This document shows positions 4,999 to 8,900 of a DNA stretch of 8,900 nt, piece by piece. The stretch comes from Planococcaceae bacterium UBA3370. GTDB lineage: Bacteria; Bacillota; Bacilli; Bacillales_A; Planococcaceae. The translations under genes were made by a program, and so were the position numbers. The stretch spans positions 1-8,900 of the forward strand of contig DEQI01000218.1 in NCBI GenBank assembly GCA_002360295.1, given 5' to 3'. Positions within the stretch are counted from its first letter, which is position 1, and each line of letters opens with the position of its first letter. Below the pieces are notes generated by a model. The model saw nothing but the letters and a program-made list of their open reading frames with translations. It searched no databases and was not told where the DNA came from.

Positions 4999-7707
4999 AT
5001 GATCAATCAGCTACATCCTTATGATACTTGTGAAATAAGGTGCCCTCACGAATTCAGTTTAGAGAGTCAAAAAGTATTGCAATTATGCTATCAACCCATT
5101 ATCGGTGTTGAAGCAGTTGCGTTATATTTAAAATTTTGGGCTGAGGCTGAGCAAAGTTCACCTACATTTCACCATCATTATTTGCTTGATTGCTTAAATT
5201 TCTCGATTAAGCAGCTATTTCAAGCGCGGATTACTTTGGAAGCAATCGGGCTTTTACAAAGTTTTAGCAAGACTGATAGCTCTGCCAATCATTATATATA
5301 TATTTTAAAGCGCCCTTTAGAGGCGAGAGAGTTTTTTGCAGATTCTATTTTATCTGTATCGTTAATGAGAAAAATTGATCGAAAAGCGTACCAAACATTG
5401 CATGACAGTTTAGTCAAAAAAGAGGCACGTATTCAAGGTTTTACTGAGGTGACTCGTAGCTTTAATGACGTTTTTATGAATGTAACCGAAGCGGAATTGC
5501 AGAAAGTAGAACAGCTTAATCCGAAGCAAATAGCGAATGCTAAAAGTAATGGATATCCATTTGAATATGAGCTATTTGATTTTAAATTGTTTATGGATGG
5601 CATGAATAATTCCTTAATTCCGAGTAAAATGTTTACGTCTGATATAAAAATGACGATAGCTAAAGTAGCGTTTTTATATAATTATTCACCGACTGATATG
5701 CAAAAAATTGTTTTAATGGCACTTAATGAGGATAGCTCTTTAACGACGACGATGATCGAGAAAAATGCGGAAGAATTTTACCGTCTTGCTAGTTCGAATG
5801 AAGCACCGAAGCTTTTAAAACGATTTGATGTATTTAAGGATGAGCAGCCTGCTGTGCAAAAGGATAATCCGAAGGAAGATCTCTTCCATTATTTAGATAC
5901 GACATCACCGATAAAAGTGTATGAACATTTGAATGGCGTTTTACCTTCAGAAGCTACAGTCATGCTGTTTAATGATTTTTTACGTCAAGGTATTTCGTAT
6001 GGTGTACTAAATACGCTCATTCAATATATAGCTCTTTCGGATGGAAAGCTTGATTACGGGGCGAAATTATTACAAAGCATACTGGATAACTGGGTTAGTA
6101 AAGGGGCTAAAAATGCTGCAGACGCAATCCGAATTGCCAAGGTAGAGCATGATAAACGCCAAGGTGCTGGACCGACAATTCGTCAAGTTCAGCAGGTGGA
6201 CGAGCAGAATATCCCAGACTACGTAAAAGATTACGTTCTATCCACACCGTATGAATTCTTAAAAATTTTGACAAAGGGTAAGGAACCGTTTAAAGGGCAG
6301 ATCAAAATTGCCGAAAGTCTAGTGAAATCGTATGGTATTGCCCAAGGGGTTGCGAACGTAATTATTCGATTTGTATGGGAAGAGACAGATGGAAAGCTGC
6401 CGGAAAAATTTGTTGAATCTGTAGCCTCTGAAATACGTCAAAAAAATATACAGACTGCCGAGGCAGCGTTACAGTATTTAGAACAAAGAGGAACGATTCC
6501 CTATAAAATTGGTCCAGATGCACTCGGTGAATTTGCATTATCACCACAAGCGCTTATTTATGATAAATCGACACCGTATGAATTTTTGAAGCAGTTATAT
6601 GGTGGCAAAGAACCTGTTCGTTTTATCGTAGAACTAGCAGAACAGCTAGTGCTCGTTCAAAAAATGCCAATTGGCGTTGTCAATTATTTAATGGAATATG
6701 CCATGCGTGAAACGAATGGTAAGATGACGAAAAACTATATCCAAGCAGTGGCAAGCAATTGGATGAGCCATCATTTAAAAAGCGCTGCAGATGCTATTGA
6801 TCTAGTAGAACAAGATCAAATCCAAACGCCTAAATATAAAATTACGTTGGATACACCGCTTGCATTTAAAGCGAAGCAAAAGAATTTGGCTAATTGGCTA
6901 CCACGCTATGATGAAATGATTCCTTATGAATTTCTAAAAGGTTTGAAAAAAGGAGAAGAGCCACTTCCTTATATTGTAGAAATGGCCGAGAATTATGTAT
7001 TATCTGGGATGACTGTCGGGGTTGTCAATGCATTATTTGAATATGTTATTGGCAAATCAGGACGTATAAATAAAAAGTATATTGATACGCTAGCGATTAA
7101 TATTCAATTACAAAATATTCAATTCGCTAAAGATGCGCTTCAATATTTGGAGCAGACGAATCAAAAAGCGAATGTAGCGACTATTACACAAGCGAATTTA
7201 ATGCAATATTACCCGCAGCAATATGTTTTTCAAGATTCAGAAGAAAAGTACGAAAAACAAACACCGTATGAATTTATTAAACAATTAAACAGCGGGCAAG
7301 AGCCGTTTGACTATACAGTGAAAGCTGCTGAAAAGCTGATAACGGCTTATGGTATGACACCGAGTGTAGTCAACTATCTACTTGAATACGTACTTGAAAA
7401 AACAGAAGGTGCATTGCCAGAGAAGTATATAAATAGTGTGGCCGATTCTTGGAGAAGAAGTCATGTCCAAACGCTTTCTCAAGCGAAGGCCTATGTAAAA
7501 CGCTCTGAGCAAAAAGTAACCGAGAAAAAAGCTGTGAAAGTAGAGCGAGTGCCTGATTGGTTCCATAAAAAAGAAGCTGCTCCTAATGTGAAATCTAATG
7601 AGCCAGTGTCAACAGATCAGGTTGATTTAGAGGCAGAGCATAAAAAATTATTAGAGCAACTTCGTAATTACGATGGGAAGGTGAACAACAATAGAACCGA
7701 TAAATAA
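4999..7707 (+). CDS. dnaB: Replication initiation and membrane attachment protein DnaB, expanded form
   Basis: In B. subtilis DnaB works with DnaD and DnaI to load the DnaC helicase at oriC and at restarting forks and helps attach the origin to the membrane; it is not the E. coli helicase of the same name. The N-terminal DDBH1-type winged-helix region is clear at about 18-120 (LQLCYQPIIG and following). The known architecture is one DDBH1 plus two DDBH2 domains in about 472 residues. This protein has about 902, and the added length is tandem DDBH2-like modules: residues 301-381, 415-496, 524-605, 640-719 and 754-835. The C-terminal tail has VPDWF (851-855), a motif typical of DnaB/DnaD ends, then a charged, probably disordered segment. 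The ATG at 4999 is preferred over the TTG at 4993 because the RBS AAGGGGG (4982-4988) is 10 bases from the ATG but only 4 from the TTG. Its 3' end overlaps the inferred start of dnaI. Confidence 0.93.
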   Translation: MINQLHPYDTCEIRCPHEFSLESQKVLQLCYQPIIGVEAVALYLKFWAEAEQSSPTFHHHYLLDCLNFSIKQLFQARITLEAIGLLQSFSKTDSSANHYIYILKRPLEAREFFADSILSVSLMRKIDRKAYQTLHDSLVKKEARIQGFTEVTRSFNDVFMNVTEAELQKVEQLNPKQIANAKSNGYPFEYELFDFKLFMDGMNNSLIPSKMFTSDIKMTIAKVAFLYNYSPTDMQKIVLMALNEDSSLTTTMIEKNAEEFYRLASSNEAPKLLKRFDVFKDEQPAVQKDNPKEDLFHYLDTTSPIKVYEHLNGVLPSEATVMLFNDFLRQGISYGVLNTLIQYIALSDGKLDYGAKLLQSILDNWVSKGAKNAADAIRIAKVEHDKRQGAGPTIRQVQQVDEQNIPDYVKDYVLSTPYEFLKILTKGKEPFKGQIKIAESLVKSYGIAQGVANVIIRFVWEETDGKLPEKFVESVASEIRQKNIQTAEAALQYLEQRGTIPYKIGPDALGEFALSPQALIYDKSTPYEFLKQLYGGKEPVRFIVELAEQLVLVQKMPIGVVNYLMEYAMRETNGKMTKNYIQAVASNWMSHHLKSAADAIDLVEQDQIQTPKYKITLDTPLAFKAKQKNLANWLPRYDEMIPYEFLKGLKKGEEPLPYIVEMAENYVLSGMTVGVVNALFEYVIGKSGRINKKYIDTLAINIQLQNIQFAKDALQYLEQTNQKANVATITQANLMQYYPQQYVFQDSEEKYEKQTPYEFIKQLNSGQEPFDYTVKAAEKLITAYGMTPSVVNYLLEYVLEKTEGALPEKYINSVADSWRRSHVQTLSQAKAYVKRSEQKVTEKKAVKVERVPDWFHKKEAAPNVKSNEPVSTDQVDLEAEHKKLLEQLRNYDGKVNNNRTDK
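5899..7503 (+). repeat. Five tandem DDBH2-like modules inside dnaB
   Basis: Units lie at 5899-6141, 6241-6486, 6568-6813, 6916-7155 and 7258-7503, with a regular pitch of 109-116 codons and variable Q/K-rich linkers of about 28-35 codons. The last four begin with PYEF followed by L/I, then have G.EP, an AE pair, VVN or VAN, and a C-terminal Y...V...W-type helix. The first (SPIKVYEHL) is the most divergent. Units 2 and 5 are about 40% identical counted by eye. Three units share the exact bases ACACCGTATGAATT (6244, 6571, 7261). The similarity is mainly at protein level, so the duplication is not very recent. Confidence 0.85.
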
Positions 7708-8632
7708 AGCATTACAACGAGTAGTAAATATTCCATCCTTCCAACAAAGATATAATGAAATGAGAAAAGAAATATTACAGCATGAGAAAATCCAGAAGTT
7801 TTTACAAGAACATGCTGAACGTATTGATGATCAAATGATTGATAGAAGCTTAGCGAAGCTCCATGAATATATTAGTCAATCGACGGATTGCTGTAAGTGC
7901 GGTTCCACTGCCAATTGCACAAACTATTTAGAAGGCTTTATCCCAAAGCTAGTCATTGCCAATGGTCGTATTGATGTTTCCTATGAGCGATGTGAACAAA
8001 AATTAATAGAGGATGAGCGTAGAGAAATAGCGTCAATGGTTTCGTCTATGCATATGCCAAAAGATGTTTTACAAGCTACAATTGAAGATATTATTATTGA
8101 AAACAATAAATCACGTTTAGAAGCTGTACAATATATCGTTCAGTTTATAAATGAGTATCGGGCGACAGGGAAATTACCAGAAAAGGGCTTGTATTTATAT
8201 GGTGAATTTGGCGTTGGAAAATCGTATATACTAGGGGCAATCGCGAATGAATTAGCGAAGATGAAAATAAAATCTGTCCTTGTTTATGTTCCAGAATTTT
8301 TACGTGAAATAAAAGCTGCCATTAATGATCAAACATTACAAAGTAAAGTTGATTTTGTCAAAAAAACACCTGTATTAATGTTAGATGACTTTGGAGCAGA
8401 AGGAATTACTCCATGGGCACGTGATGAAATTATAGGAACGATTTTACATTATCGTATGAGTGAACGTCTCCCAACATTCATTTCATCGAATTTTAATTAT
8501 GATGATTTAGAATATAATATAGCTCGCTCACAGCGTGGAGAAGTAGAGGAAGTAAAGGCACGACGTATTATGGAACGTATTAAAGCGACGACTAATTTGC
8601 TGAAAATAGAAGGGGAAAATATGCGCCGTTAA
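7691..8632 (+). CDS. dnaI: Primosomal protein DnaI, helicase loader (probable ATA start)
   Basis: This AAA+ ATPase delivers the replicative helicase to DnaA/DnaD/DnaB-bound DNA. From 7691 the protein has 313 residues against 311 in B. subtilis. The N-terminal helicase-interaction domain has Cys67, Cys70, Cys76 and Cys101 of the zinc fold. The ATPase has Walker A GEFGVGKS (171-178), Walker B VLMLDD (228-233), sensor 1 ISSN (264-267) and a basic C-terminus with SQRGE and RRIMERI. The first canonical start in this frame, ATG 7760, has no RBS and would remove 23 residues. The codons upstream read (ATA) E-P-I-N-K-A-L-Q, aligning with the B. subtilis start M-E-P-I-G-R-S-L-Q, and the RBS AAGGTG (7678-7683) lies 7 bases before ATA 7691. 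The gene overlaps dnaB by 17 bases, which fits translational coupling. If the ATA start is wrong, the CDS is 7760-8632. Confidence 0.93.
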   Translation: MEPINKALQRVVNIPSFQQRYNEMRKEILQHEKIQKFLQEHAERIDDQMIDRSLAKLHEYISQSTDCCKCGSTANCTNYLEGFIPKLVIANGRIDVSYERCEQKLIEDERREIASMVSSMHMPKDVLQATIEDIIIENNKSRLEAVQYIVQFINEYRATGKLPEKGLYLYGEFGVGKSYILGAIANELAKMKIKSVLVYVPEFLREIKAAINDQTLQSKVDFVKKTPVLMLDDFGAEGITPWARDEIIGTILHYRMSERLPTFISSNFNYDDLEYNIARSQRGEVEEVKARRIMERIKATTNLLKIEGENMRR

Positions 8633-8651
8633 TTTTTCATTTTTTTCTAAG

Positions 8652-8680
8652 TTGATTTTTTAGAAAACGAGGCGTATAAT
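8652..8680 (+). promoter_or_regulatory. Promoter of the T-box leader
   Basis: TTGATT (8652-8657) and a perfect TATAAT (8675-8680) are separated by 17 bases. The expected start is near 8687, just upstream of stem I of the T-box. No convincing intrinsic terminator separates dnaI from this promoter, so some read-through from dnaI is possible. Confidence 0.85.
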
Positions 8681-8703
8681 TTGCTAGTAATTAAATGATT
8701 TAA

Positions 8704-8900
8704 AGCGTTGAGAAGGACACGAAGTATGTGCAACGACTTATTAGAGAGGGGAGCCTTGGCTGGAAGCTTCCTAGTACGACACACACTTTACTACCTTTGA
8801 GCAGTGACGGGGCTAATCCGTCAACGTTTATCAGTACGTTAACTGACCTAGAGCTTCGTTCAGAGAGTACTCTCTGGAAGGAAGAAGGGTGGAACCACGA
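8704..8900 (+). promoter_or_regulatory. T-box leader, threonine specifier (cut by window end)
   Basis: T-box leaders sense uncharged tRNA and switch between terminator and antiterminator for synthetase and amino acid genes. The diagnostic T-box sequence AAGGGTGGAACCACGA is at 8885-8900. Stem I can be drawn from 8713-8716 with 8794-8797, then an internal loop (8717-8721 and 8789-8793), then a 9-position helix (8722-8730 with 8780-8788, one mismatch). The right side of that loop reads TACTA, giving a specifier ACT (8790-8792) followed by the usual purine: a threonine codon. The perfect palindrome 8861-8876 is probably stem III. The TGGA at 8890-8893 should pair with a tRNA 3' end UCCA. The antiterminator's 3' strand, the terminator and the regulated gene are beyond the edge. 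With dnaI upstream, thrS is the expected target. Confidence 0.92.

Noticed and set aside
8643..8667. Hairpin TTTTCTAA / TTAGAAAA after dnaI as a terminator
   Set aside because: The stem is all but GC-free, the T-run precedes it rather than follows it, and it overlaps the -35 of the T-box promoter.

Overview
The window is AT-rich chromosomal DNA from a low-GC Gram-positive of the Bacillales. Gene content and order (polA-mutM-coaE, gapB, speD, nrdR-dnaB-dnaI, then a threonine T-box leader) match the B. subtilis polA-thrS neighbourhood. The ytaF gene usually found between mutM and coaE, and ytxB/ytxC usually found between dnaI and thrS, are absent. A relative of Lysinibacillus or Solibacillus (Planococcaceae) is my best guess; this is inference from gene order and protein flavour. 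All genes are on the + strand, and I see no mobile element, CRISPR array, tRNA or rRNA.

Region 1 (1-2463) is a DNA repair and cofactor operon: the 3' part of polA (cut by the window edge), mutM and coaE are packed within 9-12 bases of each other and end at a strong intrinsic terminator. Region 2 (2464-3774) is the gluconeogenic gapB with its own terminator. Its roughly 250-base upstream region holds an inverted repeat, a close match to a CodY box, and an extended -10 promoter that coincides with a perfect match to the CcpN operator consensus. Region 3 (3775-4401) is monocistronic speD with a clean promoter, a 5' UTR of about 118 bases that can fold so that a C-run pairs with the Shine-Dalgarno sequence, and a terminator. 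Region 4 (4402-8632) is nrdR-dnaB-dnaI, linking dNTP supply (NrdR represses ribonucleotide reductase genes) to replication initiation (DnaB and DnaI load the replicative helicase). Region 5 (8633-8900) is a promoter and T-box leader for a threonine gene, almost certainly thrS, which lies beyond the window.

The most unusual content is: (i) DnaB is about 902 residues, nearly twice the B. subtilis length, because of five tandem DDBH2-like modules with an alternating subtype pattern; (ii) dnaI appears to start at an ATA codon that overlaps the end of dnaB; (iii) the speD leader is a candidate cis-regulatory RNA. All motif matches and alignments were made by eye and from memory of the families; no searches were run.
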